Assembly (NCBI GenBank): GCA_019348555.1
Contig: JAHWJH010000013.1
Coordinates: 1 to 33,864 of the forward strand
Direction: 5' to 3'
Source of the DNA: Actinomycetota bacterium
GTDB taxonomy: Bacteria > Actinomycetota > Acidimicrobiia > Acidimicrobiales > CADCSY01
DNA: 33,864 nucleotides
Shown: positions 17,941 through 26,998 of the stretch, piece after piece
How the letters are laid out: each line of letters begins with the position of its first letter
Numbering within the stretch: position 1 is the stretch's first letter
Notes under the pieces: generated by a model
Seen by the model: only the letters and a program-made list of their open reading frames with translations
What the model was told of the DNA's origin: nothing
Database searches by the model: none
Translations under genes and position numbers: made by a program

Positions 17941-17959
17941 CGCCCGACATGGTCGGGCG
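17941..17959. repeat. Perfect inverted repeat CGCCCGAC-atg-GTCGGGCG
   Basis: 8-bp arms, 3-nt loop, in the gap before the response regulator gene. Confidence 0.8.
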
Positions 17960-18100
17960 GCCAGGATCTTCGGCGACCAAGGTGGCCAGCAGCAGCACAG
18001 CCCTCGGGGGCCTACCACCTCAACCTTCAAGCAACGTTGCGGAGCGAGCAGGTCAGCATGCCCCACGCCGCCGCGGCACGCACCAGGCAGGAGACCGGCG

Positions 18101-18781
18101 ATGAACGAACGCATCCTCTATGTCGAAGACGACGACTCGCTGAGGGAGAGCGCGACGCTCGTCCTCGAGCGGGTGGGGTTTTCGGTGACGGCAGTGGGCG
18201 ACGGCCAGAAGGCGCTCGACAACTTCTCGTCGAGTCGCTTCGACCTGGTGCTGCTCGACGTCATGCTGCCGTCGGTCGACGGCTTCGACGTCTGCCGGGA
18301 GATCCGGCGTAGGGCGCGCACCCCTATCGTCATGCTCACCGCCCGGACGGAAACCGCCGAGGTCGTCGCCGGGCTGGAGCTCGGAGCTGACGACTACGTC
18401 ACCAAGCCGTTCGAGGGGTCCGAGCTCGTGGCCCGTGTCCGCGCCGTCCTACGTCGTGGGGTGCCCGACAGCGAGTCGACGGTCCTGCGAGTTGGGGGCC
18501 TCGAGATCGACGCCGACGCCTTTCGTGTCAGCAACGACGGCATCGCCGTCGAGCTGACGGCCACGGAGTTCCGTCTGCTCCTGGAGCTCGTCCGCCACTC
18601 CGGGCGGGTCTTGACCCGCGAGCTGCTCCTGGACCTGGTCTGGGGGTACGACTACCTCGGCGACTCCCGGCTGGTCGACATGGCTGTCAAGCGCGTCCGC
18701 GACAAGCTTGGCGACGACCCCCGCACTCCCAGGTACATCACCACGGTGCGCGGCGTGGGCTACCGCTTCGACGAGCCGTGA
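18101..18781 (+). CDS. OmpR/PhoB-family response regulator
   Basis: ILYVEDDDSLRESATLVLERVGF, DLVLLDVMLPSVDGFDV, ELGADDYVTKPF; C-terminal LTATEFRLLLELVRHSGRVLTRELLLDLVWGYDY...TVRGVGYRF. Confidence 0.95.
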   Translation: MNERILYVEDDDSLRESATLVLERVGFSVTAVGDGQKALDNFSSSRFDLVLLDVMLPSVDGFDVCREIRRRARTPIVMLTARTETAEVVAGLELGADDYVTKPFEGSELVARVRAVLRRGVPDSESTVLRVGGLEIDADAFRVSNDGIAVELTATEFRLLLELVRHSGRVLTRELLLDLVWGYDYLGDSRLVDMAVKRVRDKLGDDPRTPRYITTVRGVGYRFDEP

Positions 18782-20217
18782 TGGCCACGACGGTTCCCAT
18801 CCCCGTACCGGGCGGGTTCCGGCGCCGTCTCACCGTCGCCTTCGTGCTGGTAGCCGCATCCGCTGGTGGACTCCTCGCCCTCACCAGCTACGTGCTGGTC
18901 CGCGAGTACCGGCATCAGACGTTCGAGAACCACGCCGAGGAAGGTGCGAAGCTGAGCTTGCTGTCGACGCCCGGTGAGTTGTCCCTGACGGATTTCGAGG
19001 CACTTCTGGCCGAGTTCCGTCGCCGCGGCGGGTTCGAGACGGTCGCCTTGGTCGATGGCGCCGTGTTCTCCTCCCTTCCCGAGCTCGGCATGGACGACAT
19101 CCCCGACGACCTCCTCGGTCGCGTCGAGCCGTCTCAGCTCCTCGGAGCGGACACCGTCGTCGACGGTCACCCCTACCGGGTGGTCGCAGGGCAACGTCGG
19201 GACAGCAGCGCCCGTCTCTACTTCTTCTCCTCCAAGCAGGAGCTCATCGCCAGCGTGACCGAGATGCGCAACGTGCTGGCCGTCAGCTGGCTGGTGGCCG
19301 TGGCGGCCGCCGCCCTGGTCGGGCGCCACGTGGCCCGGCGCACGCTGCGACCGGTGCGTGCCGCCGCCGAGGCCTCCCAGTCGCTTGCCGAGGGCCTGCT
19401 CGACACGAGGCTGACGCGCCTCTCCGATGACGAGTTCGGCGTGCTCGGTCACGCCTTCAACGAGATGGCCGACGCCCTGCAGGCCAAGATGGAACAACTC
19501 GAGCGCAGGGCGGAGAGAGAGCGGCGCTTCACCGCCGACGTGGCCCACGAGCTGCGTACTCCGCTGGCGGCGATGATGTCGGCCCTGTCCCTGGTCGAGG
19601 ACGGCCTCGGCGAACTGCCCTCGGACATGCGCCGCCCGGTGGAGCTCCTGGTCAGCGACGTACGCCGGCTCCAAGGCCTTGTCCTCGAGCTGTTGGAGTT
19701 GGCCCGGCTCGACGCAGGACGAGAGGACGCTCACCTCGAACCCCTGCGCCTCCAGGATGCGCTCAAAGCAGCCGTGGCCACCTGCGACCCCGACGACACG
19801 ATCGAGGCGGAGGTGCCTGACGACGTGTACGTGATGGCCGATCGCGTCCGGTTCCGACGGGTGGTGACGAACTTGTTGGACAACGCCTGTCGCCATGGTG
19901 CGCCGCCGATCAACGTGGAGGCGCAGGAACAGGCCGACACGGTCGAAATCCACGTGCTCGATCGGGGCCCGGGCATCGGCGACGGCGACGGCGACAATGA
20001 GCGGCTGTTTCACCGCTTCTACAAGGCAGACACTGCGCGCACCCGGGACGGAGCCGGTCTGGGGCTGGCCATCGCCCTCGAGAACGCCAAGCTGCAACGA
20101 GGAGAGCTACGAGCCTCCAACCGCGAGGGCGGAGGTGCCTGCTTCACGTTCGTGCTGAGGGCCACTTCGTCTGGCGCAGAACGCGACCACGAGCACCACC
20201 AGACGTCCTCCATCTGA
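18781..20217 (+). CDS. Membrane sensor histidine kinase (HAMP-HisKA-HATPase)
   Basis: FTADVAHELRTPLAAMMSALSLVEDG, NLLDNACRHG, DRGPGIGDGDG, GAGLGLAIALENAKL; start overlaps the regulator stop. Confidence 0.93.
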   Translation: MATTVPIPVPGGFRRRLTVAFVLVAASAGGLLALTSYVLVREYRHQTFENHAEEGAKLSLLSTPGELSLTDFEALLAEFRRRGGFETVALVDGAVFSSLPELGMDDIPDDLLGRVEPSQLLGADTVVDGHPYRVVAGQRRDSSARLYFFSSKQELIASVTEMRNVLAVSWLVAVAAAALVGRHVARRTLRPVRAAAEASQSLAEGLLDTRLTRLSDDEFGVLGHAFNEMADALQAKMEQLERRAERERRFTADVAHELRTPLAAMMSALSLVEDGLGELPSDMRRPVELLVSDVRRLQGLVLELLELARLDAGREDAHLEPLRLQDALKAAVATCDPDDTIEAEVPDDVYVMADRVRFRRVVTNLLDNACRHGAPPINVEAQEQADTVEIHVLDRGPGIGDGDGDNERLFHRFYKADTARTRDGAGLGLAIALENAKLQRGELRASNREGGGACFTFVLRATSSGAERDHEHHQTSSI

Positions 20218-20320
20218 GCGGCCCACTCGGCGCCAGTCCGGCGTGGGGAGCTGGACCTGGGCGTTGGCCTGTGCCGCTGGCACCGCTCAGCCTGGTCGTT
20301 ACCGGGAGGTGGCGTCGCCG

Positions 20321-20360
20321 CTACGCCGCCGTGACCGAGGGAGGGTACGCGCCGGCGTAG
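20321..20360. repeat. Inverted repeat CTACGCCG / CGGCGTAG in leader of the 20404 gene
   Basis: 8-bp perfect arms separated by 24 nt, 43 nt upstream of the start codon. Confidence 0.6.
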
Positions 20361-20403
20361 CCAAGCGAGGCGTTCACAACGGCACAGAGCAAGAGGAGGA
20401 GAG

Positions 20404-20895
20404 ATGGCCCAGCGGTTCGAGAGGTCCGTAACGACCGCTACGGCCAGCATCGATCGGAACGGCTGGACCGGCGGCGCCGGGGATGAAGCGCACTCGACAT
20501 GGGCGGAGTCGACCCAAGGCGACGAGACGGCGACGGTCCTGCGCCAGGACCCTCCTTGTCCCGAGCCGGGGCCTTCGGTCAGGCAGCTCCTGGGGACTGG
20601 CATCGCCGCCCTTGCCGCAGTGGCCCTGTCGGCGTGCGGTGGCGGAGCCGGAGGAGACACCGCTCAGTTCTGCGACGAGGCGGCCGATCGCATCGGTGCC
20701 TTCAGGGCGGCGGGCGGCGAGGTATCCCCGACGATCATCGGGACCCTGCGCGAGCTCTCTCTCCACGCCCCCGACGTCCTGACGGACGACTTTGCGACCG
20801 TCACCGAGGCGTCCGGCGACCAGGAGATGGACCGTGCACTGGACGACATCGAGAGGTTTCTCGTGGAAGAATGCGGGCTGGAGGTTCGAACATGA
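20404..20895 (+). CDS. Predicted lipoprotein of unknown function
   Basis: Strong SD (aggaggagagATG); lipobox LSACGGG after helix LLGTGIAALAAVA; helical C-terminal domain FCDEAADRIGAF. Confidence 0.65.
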   Translation: MAQRFERSVTTATASIDRNGWTGGAGDEAHSTWAESTQGDETATVLRQDPPCPEPGPSVRQLLGTGIAALAAVALSACGGGAGGDTAQFCDEAADRIGAFRAAGGEVSPTIIGTLRELSLHAPDVLTDDFATVTEASGDQEMDRALDDIERFLVEECGLEVRT

Positions 20896-21065
20896 CCGAC
20901 GCAAGGCCGAGGCCATGGCGGCTGGGCTTGGCGGTGCTCGCCTTGACCGGGCTTGCCCTGACCGGGGCCTGCTCCGACGAGGGCGACGACCTGAGGCCGT
21001 CGGAACCTGAAGTGGGCGAGGAGGACACTGAGGTCGTCCCCGGAGAGGGTGGCCCGGTCGACTGA
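20892..21065 (+). CDS. Small predicted lipoprotein (57 aa)
   Basis: MTDARPRPWRLGLAVLALTGLALTGACSDEGDD: n/h regions plus TGAC lipobox; ATGA overlap with upstream gene. Confidence 0.6.
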   Translation: MTDARPRPWRLGLAVLALTGLALTGACSDEGDDLRPSEPEVGEEDTEVVPGEGGPVD

Positions 21066-21088
21066 GCGGGATCTCGCTCCGCTCGCGT

Positions 21089-21601
21089 TCAGCGCTCCTC
21101 AGGAGCAGGCCCGAGCGACAAGCTCAACTGGGTGATGACACCCGCGTCCTCGCCGAAGCGCTCGATCGCCTCGAGGGTGTCCTCCACGGTGGCGCTCACC
21201 GTCAGCTCCCGTCCGTCGACCAGCCAACGCCCTCTGAGCGTCCCCACGCCGATCTCATGCGGCTGCTCCACCACGGCAGAAGCAGGAAGGCGCTCGGAGT
21301 AGAACGCCAGGACCATCTCCGGTGAGGTGTCGCGTACTGCGTAAGAACGCGACACCACGCCGTCCTGCTCGTTGCGCTGCCCCAGGGGTTCGGAGCGAGG
21401 GGGCAGCGGAAGCTCGTCGAAGTCCCCCTGCCCGAACGTGGTCACCGCGGGCGCGGGCTGCGTGCCCTCGTCGCTTGGGCTGCAGGAGGCGAAGGCGATC
21501 GACATCGCCACGGCACCCGCCATCAGGGCACCCGAGCAGGGTCGACGACGCTTTCGGTCGCTGGCATGTGGCCGGTGATGTACGCGGTCGCGCCACTTCA
21601 T
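21089..21601 (-). CDS. Predicted lipoprotein of unknown function
   Basis: MKWRDRVHH...GALMAGAVAMSIAFASCSPSDEG (lipobox FASC) followed by SPEMVLAFYSERLPAS domain. Confidence 0.65.
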   Translation of the reverse strand: MKWRDRVHHRPHASDRKRRRPCSGALMAGAVAMSIAFASCSPSDEGTQPAPAVTTFGQGDFDELPLPPRSEPLGQRNEQDGVVSRSYAVRDTSPEMVLAFYSERLPASAVVEQPHEIGVGTLRGRWLVDGRELTVSATVEDTLEAIERFGEDAGVITQLSLSLGPAPEER

Positions 21602-21883
21602 CTGGCGTCCCCCGTCGAGCTCCTGATAGAGCCGAGGATCACCCGGCGATGGTCCGTCATGGTCCGCTCCTTTGGTCACCCCCATTCGTGCCCAACGCTC
21701 GTCACTGCTGCGGTCACGACGTGTAACGATCACGTCACTCCGCCAGGAGGGCACCGGTCGCATGCGGGTGCTGCTCCACGCCGGTGGTGTCACCTGGGCG
21801 AGCTGCTGCCTCCGGAGTGCTGGTCCCCACTCAGACGCGTAGAGCCCCATGTTCCCGCCGATCCGACACGGGTAGGGGCACGC

Positions 21884-22234
21884 ATGGCCAAGTACAAGGT
21901 GAACGACGAAGGCGTGGCCCTTGCCCGCAAGCTGATCGACGACAGCAAGGTCGACACCGAGACGAACTGGTCGGACGCAGCTCCATCGACGGACGAGGAG
22001 AACGCCAAGATCGACCAGGAGGGCTACCGCGGCTACGGCAAGTGGCACCTGGCCATCGACACCGAGGCCTCGGAGGAGACCAAGAGCCGCTACGGGTTTC
22101 CCTACGGCGACTTCTCCAAGGTTAACCGAGCTGCCCTCATCCACGCCAAGCAGCGCGCGTCGCAGAACGACCACGACGACGTGGTGGAAGCGGCCGGCCG
22201 ACTGCTCGAGCACCTGGACAGCACCACCAGCTGA
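21884..22234 (+). CDS. Conserved hypothetical protein (116 aa)
   Basis: MAKYKVNDEGVALARKLIDDSKVDTETNWSDAAPSTDEENAKID...YGKWHLAIDTEASEETKSRYGFPYGDFSKVNR; protein-like composition throughout. Confidence 0.7.
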   Translation: MAKYKVNDEGVALARKLIDDSKVDTETNWSDAAPSTDEENAKIDQEGYRGYGKWHLAIDTEASEETKSRYGFPYGDFSKVNRAALIHAKQRASQNDHDDVVEAAGRLLEHLDSTTS

Positions 22235-22244
22235 TCGAGGGCCA

Positions 22245-23882
22245 TCACTCGATGAGCCTGAGCAGTTGGCCGGCCGCGCTGAGCTCGGCCGAGAGGGTCT
22301 TGTAGCCCATCTCGTCGAACAGCACGGTGACGGTGTCGCCTTCCACCCTGACGACCTGACCGTCGCCCCAGTCGTTGTGGTTGACCCGCGACCCCTGCGG
22401 AAACGGGGCATCCTCCACCGCAGCCGCCGACCGCTTGGCGGCTGCGCCGGACTCGCAGGTGTCGCAGAACCCGCAGTTGTGGTCGTACGTCTCGCCGAAG
22501 TAGCTGAGCAGGAACCTGCGCCGGCACGCCAGGGTCTCGGCGTAGGCGCGCATCATCTCCAGTCGGCTGGCCTCCACCTGCTTGCGCCGCTCCTCGTGGG
22601 CGGCAATGGCGTCGACCGCCCGAGCCGGGTCGTCGACCCGTGCCCTCACCTCTTCACCGTTGACGGCAACGGCGTCGTCGTCTTCGAGCCTGGTGAGGGC
22701 CAGGGTCATCTTGCGCCGGCTGAGCTCCACCGCCTCGTGGAGCTCGTCGACATGGGCTGTGCCGCCAGCCTGTCCGAGCGCCGCCGCCACGTCCTCGACG
22801 TCGGCGGACTTGACGCCGCCGCCGGCGCCGAGGAAACGACGCAGTCCGAGGTCGGCGGCGCGGTAGAACAACGTCGCCTCTGCTTCTTCACCGTCTCGCC
22901 CGGCTCGTCCGATCTCTTGGTAGTAGGAGTCGAGCGACTCTGGGACGTCACCGTGGAGGACGAAGCGGACATCGGGCTTGTCGATGCCCATCCCGAACGC
23001 CGTCGTCGCCACCACGACGTCGAGGTCGCCTGCGATGAAAGCGTGGTGGACGTCGTCCCGCTGCGAACCACGGAGACCGGCGTGGTAGGCGGCTGCTCGT
23101 ACCCCTCGGCCACAGAGTGCGTCGGCGAGCTCCTCCGTCCGCTTGCGAGTGGCGACGTAGACGATTCCGGCACGGTGTCCTGCCGAAAGCACCGTCGCCC
23201 GGTCGAGAACCATGCCGTCCTTCTCGCGGGCGTCGGTGGGGTGTTCGACAACAAGGTGGATGTTGGGCCGGTCGAAGCTGTGGACGACGACCTTGTGGTC
23301 GCGAAGGTGCAACCGCTCGGCGATCTCGCTCTGAACGGGAGGTGCGGCGGTGGCAGTCAAAGCGATGACGACGGGGTGGCACAGGTCGTCGATGATCTGG
23401 CCCAGACGGAGGTAGTCGGGTCGGAAGTCGTGGCCCCACGAGCTGATGCAATGGGCCTCGTCGACCACGAACACCGATGGCTGCGCCTGTTTGAGCGCCT
23501 GCATGGTGTCCGCTCGGGACAGTTGCTCGGGAGCAAGGAACAGGAACTCCACGTCACCGTCACGAAGGCCGTCGAAGGCACGCTGTCGGTCCCTCACCCT
23601 CATCGACGAGTTGGCGGACGCCGCATCGCCCACCGAGTCGTCGCCCAGGCTCTGGACCTGGTCGTGTTGCAGGGCGATGAGCGGCGACACCACCACGGTC
23701 GGCCCATCGACGGACGCGGCCACGAGTTGGTAGATCGCCGACTTGCCGTATCCGGTGGGCATCACCGCCAGGACGTCGTGTCCGGCCATTGCCGCGTCTA
23801 TGGCCTCACGCTGCTCCGGGCGCAACTCCTCGATGCCGAGTCCGCGCTGCGCCAAACGGGCTATGTCGCTGTCCGCTCCCAC
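22245..23882 (-). CDS. recQ: RecQ-family ATP-dependent DNA helicase with C-terminal UvrD/PcrA-like module
   Basis: [79 protein letters not shown]; Zn Cys [20 protein letters not shown]; tail [32 protein letters not shown]. Confidence 0.92.
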   Translation of the reverse strand: MGADSDIARLAQRGLGIEELRPEQREAIDAAMAGHDVLAVMPTGYGKSAIYQLVAASVDGPTVVVSPLIALQHDQVQSLGDDSVGDAASANSSMRVRDRQRAFDGLRDGDVEFLFLAPEQLSRADTMQALKQAQPSVFVVDEAHCISSWGHDFRPDYLRLGQIIDDLCHPVVIALTATAAPPVQSEIAERLHLRDHKVVVHSFDRPNIHLVVEHPTDAREKDGMVLDRATVLSAGHRAGIVYVATRKRTEELADALCGRGVRAAAYHAGLRGSQRDDVHHAFIAGDLDVVVATTAFGMGIDKPDVRFVLHGDVPESLDSYYQEIGRAGRDGEEAEATLFYRAADLGLRRFLGAGGGVKSADVEDVAAALGQAGGTAHVDELHEAVELSRRKMTLALTRLEDDDAVAVNGEEVRARVDDPARAVDAIAAHEERRKQVEASRLEMMRAYAETLACRRRFLLSYFGETYDHNCGFCDTCESGAAAKRSAAAVEDAPFPQGSRVNHNDWGDGQVVRVEGDTVTVLFDEMGYKTLSAELSAAGQLLRLIE

Positions 23883-23958
23883 GTGGCCGCCTCCTTGCCG
23901 ACACCCGCACTACCCCGCGGGTGCCGCCGGCAACCGAGTGGTCTGGCGCGCCGGCCGC

Positions 23959-24844
23959 TCAGCCGTCAAGGCGCTGGAGTTGCGCCTCCAGCCAAGGTGG
24001 GGCGAGGTCCCTGGCTGCCGCCACCCACCACCCTCGAGCCAATGCCTCGATGAGCGCGGGTGCCCACACGGCGGGGGGCGCGGCCTTGAGCAGCGCCCAG
24101 CTACGCCCGGCAGCCACGTTGATCGGTCGTCGAAGCCAGAAGAACCACAGCGAGTTGCGAAGGTCGCGCCGTTGGCGCCACCGGCGATCCCGCTGGTGGG
24201 ACGGCTGGTGATGCACGGCGACGTCGGGCTGGTACCGCAGCTCCCACCCGGCCGCCGCAAGGTCGGTCGCCAGCAGCTGCTCCTCGCCTCCGAAATGGAA
24301 TCGCCGCTCGAAACCGCCGACCTGGAGGAAGGCCTCCCGGCGCAAGGCGACTGCGCAGGCGAGGAACCCCCACGGGTGTCCCGGGCACGTCGGCGGCGCC
24401 GGTCAGCGGGCTGGCCTCCATCTCGACAGAGACCGGGTCCTCCTTGCCGCTCGGCTCGACACGGACATGAGCGGCGATGGCGCCGAGCGCAGGATGGTGA
24501 TCGAAGAGCGAGACCGCCTCGCCCAGCGACCCCGGGGCCCACCACGAGTCGTCATCGTTGAACGCCACATACGGAGTCGTGGCGAGGCGCACGGCCGCGT
24601 TGCGAGCCTCCACGCCCAGGTTGCGCCTGAAGCGGACGACATCGATCGAGGGAAAACGCGACATGACGGCGTCGGCGGTGCCATCACTCGAGCCGTTGTC
24701 CACCACCATGATCGACGGCGCCTCCGGAAGCCGGACGAGACGATCGAGCACAGCCAGGAGCTCGGCCACCCGGTTGCGGGTCATGACCACGACCGTCACG
24801 CGCGACGTCAACCGGTCTCGCCGGTGACTCGATGCCGTCGTCAC
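23959..24844 (-). pseudogene. GT2 family glycosyltransferase interrupted by a one-base frameshift
   Basis: N-terminal half in ORF 24101-24844 (VTVVVMTRNRVAELLAVLDRL...MVVDNGSSDGTADAV), C-terminal half in ORF 23959-24345 (RREAFLQVGGFERRFHFGGEEQLLATDLAAAGWEL); junction at C5 run 24367-24371. Confidence 0.8.
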
Positions 24845-25872
24845 GACACATACCGCCGGGCTTTGGAGTCGATCTGCTGATCGTCGAGGAGGCGCAGTCC
24901 GTCGGCGACGGGCGTGGGCAGCGGGCGACGCGCCTGTCGGACCCAGCGCGCACCGGCCAGAGCCTCACCCAGTGCACGGACCGTGACCGTGTCGACGGGT
25001 GCGGACCTGATGGTCCGCCACGACCGGCGGACGGCATCAGGCCAGGGGCGCCTGAGCCACACGAACCACAGCGTGTTGCGGAGGCCGTTGGCGCGACGGC
25101 GGTGAGGGTCCCGTGCCCGGGAGGCATGGTGGTGCACCCGCAGCTCGGGCAGGTGGCGAAGTGCCCATCCCGCCGCGGCAAGGTCGGCGGACAGCAGCTC
25201 CTCTTCTCCGCCGATGTGGAGGCGCGGCTCGAACCCACCGACCTGCAGGTAGGCAGACCTGCGGACCATCGACGCCCCGGCCAGGACGCTGAGGAGGGGG
25301 TGGCCCGGCAACCCGCATTCGTTGGGCAGCGGACTGACTCGCATATCCCTGACGATCGGGTCTTCCCTTCCCGCTGGCTCCACGACGATGGTGGCGGTGA
25401 CCACGGCAACGTCGGCGTGGGCGTCGAGTGCATCGGCGGCCGCCGTCAGGGAGCCGGGTGCCCACCACGTGTCATCGTCAGCGAAGGCGACGTAGTCCTC
25501 CTCCGCCATGTCGACGGCGACATTGCGGCCCACCGCGCCGACGTTGCGGTCCAGCACCACCAGGTCCGCCCACGGGTGGTGCTTGCGAACCGCGTCGGCC
25601 GTGCCGTCGGTCGAGCCGTTGTCGACCACGACGAGACGAGGTTCTTCGGCCAAGCACGCCATCCGCCCGAGGTTGGTCAAGAGCTCTTCTCTGCGATTGC
25701 ACGTGATGACGATCACGGTGAAGCGTCGATCAGAGCCGACCGCTGGCCGGGTGCCACGGACGTGGGCCAGCACGCGGACCTGCTGACGTCCCCGGCGCTG
25801 TGCCGCCACCTCATCGATCCAAGGAGCCGGCTGGCGTGCGCGGAGGGGATGGTCGACGGCGACCGGCGGCAC
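24841..25872 (-). CDS. GT2 family glycosyltransferase (intact tandem paralog)
   Basis: FTVIVITCNRREELLTNLGRM, RLVVVDNGSTDGTADAV, FADDDTWWAPGSL, YLQVGGFEPRLHIGGEEELLSADLAAAGWALR. Exact start uncertain. Confidence 0.87.
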   Translation of the reverse strand: MPPVAVDHPLRARQPAPWIDEVAAQRRGRQQVRVLAHVRGTRPAVGSDRRFTVIVITCNRREELLTNLGRMACLAEEPRLVVVDNGSTDGTADAVRKHHPWADLVVLDRNVGAVGRNVAVDMAEEDYVAFADDDTWWAPGSLTAAADALDAHADVAVVTATIVVEPAGREDPIVRDMRVSPLPNECGLPGHPLLSVLAGASMVRRSAYLQVGGFEPRLHIGGEEELLSADLAAAGWALRHLPELRVHHHASRARDPHRRRANGLRNTLWFVWLRRPWPDAVRRSWRTIRSAPVDTVTVRALGEALAGARWVRQARRPLPTPVADGLRLLDDQQIDSKARRYVS

Positions 25873-26017
25873 GGTTGCGATAGGTGCCGCCTACCCAGGG
25901 TCGAATGGCGCAAACGACCTCTACGGCAAGAAGGAGTGTGGCGTAGGCGGTGGCGCCGGCCCAGCAAGGGAACGAACCTCGGTGTGTCGGTGAGGCCTTC
26001 AGGGAAACGACACGGCC

Positions 26018-26950
26018 GTGCCCAGAACAGTGAGCATCTCCCTGCCGCCGGAGCGCAGCACCGAGCTGAGCCGCCGTCTCCAGGACCTGGAGGGCACGCT
26101 CTCCGTACGGCTGCATCGCGGTGTGTCGGTGCAGCCAGAGGGAGATGTGGTGGAGGCCGAGGTCCTGGACCGAGACATCGGCCACGTCATGGCCCTCGTC
26201 GACGACGTCGGCCTCGGAAGCGATCCCTCCGTCTCGGTGACCACCAGCGCACCTTCGAGCGTGGTCAGTGCCGGTCAGATGACTGCCGTCGTCCGCGACA
26301 CCAGCACGTCGACGTGGGAAGAGATCGAGTTGACGCTCGGGCGCCAGAGCACGATGACCGTGCCCAAGGTCGTCGTGATGGCTCTGGTCGGCGTCGTGGC
26401 CGCGGCCGGCATCCTCACCGGTGCGTTGCACGTCGTTGTCGGGGCCATGGTGATCGCACCTGGGTTCGAGCCACTGGTGCGGATCGCCCTCGGGCTCGTC
26501 CAGCGACGTCGGAGCTGGCGGGACGGTCTGGTCGACGGCGCTCGCGGGTACGCAGCGCTGCTCGTCGGCGCCGCCGCCTGCGCCGGCGTTCTGTCCGCCT
26601 CGGGGATCTCGCTGCCGGAGGGAGCAGCGACCTACCACTCGGGCGCGGCGCTCGTCTCCTACTGGACCTCCACGACGGTGGCGTCGGTGATCGTCAGCGT
26701 TGCTGCGGGCGTTGCTGGTGCGCTGCTCGTCGTTGCCCGTCGGGCGGTGCTGACCGCCGGTGTGATGATTGCGTTGGCCCTCGTGCCGGCGCTCACCATG
26801 GTCGCCATATCGGCCATCTCAGCCGATCCAGATCTGCTGGGCAGCGCCGCCCTCCGCTGGCTGGTCGACGTCGCCGCGGTGGTGGGGTCGTCCGTGGTCG
26901 TGCTCGCACTTCACCGACGCACCAGCCGCAGGCCCGGTGCCGAGTCGTAA
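26018..26950 (+). CDS. DUF389-like integral membrane protein
   Basis: GALHVVVGAMVIAPGFEPLVRIALGLVQ and several hydrophobic helices. Confidence 0.75.
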   Translation: MPRTVSISLPPERSTELSRRLQDLEGTLSVRLHRGVSVQPEGDVVEAEVLDRDIGHVMALVDDVGLGSDPSVSVTTSAPSSVVSAGQMTAVVRDTSTSTWEEIELTLGRQSTMTVPKVVVMALVGVVAAAGILTGALHVVVGAMVIAPGFEPLVRIALGLVQRRRSWRDGLVDGARGYAALLVGAAACAGVLSASGISLPEGAATYHSGAALVSYWTSTTVASVIVSVAAGVAGALLVVARRAVLTAGVMIALALVPALTMVAISAISADPDLLGSAALRWLVDVAAVVGSSVVVLALHRRTSRRPGAES

Positions 26951-26998
26951 CCCACGAAACCACATGCCCTCGATCTCACGCATCGGCTGCACCTACTG

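Noticed and set aside
18760-20097. 445-aa minus-strand ORF
   Set aside because: Antisense to the histidine kinase; no domain signature.
22266-24053. 595-aa plus-strand ORF
   Set aside because: Antisense shadow of the RecQ gene and its upstream gap; high-GC third positions keep the opposite frame open; no domain motifs.
25887-25950. Inverted arms CCGCCTAC / GTAGGCGG upstream of DUF389
   Set aside because: 8-bp arms about 48 nt apart are expected by chance in GC-rich DNA; no further support.
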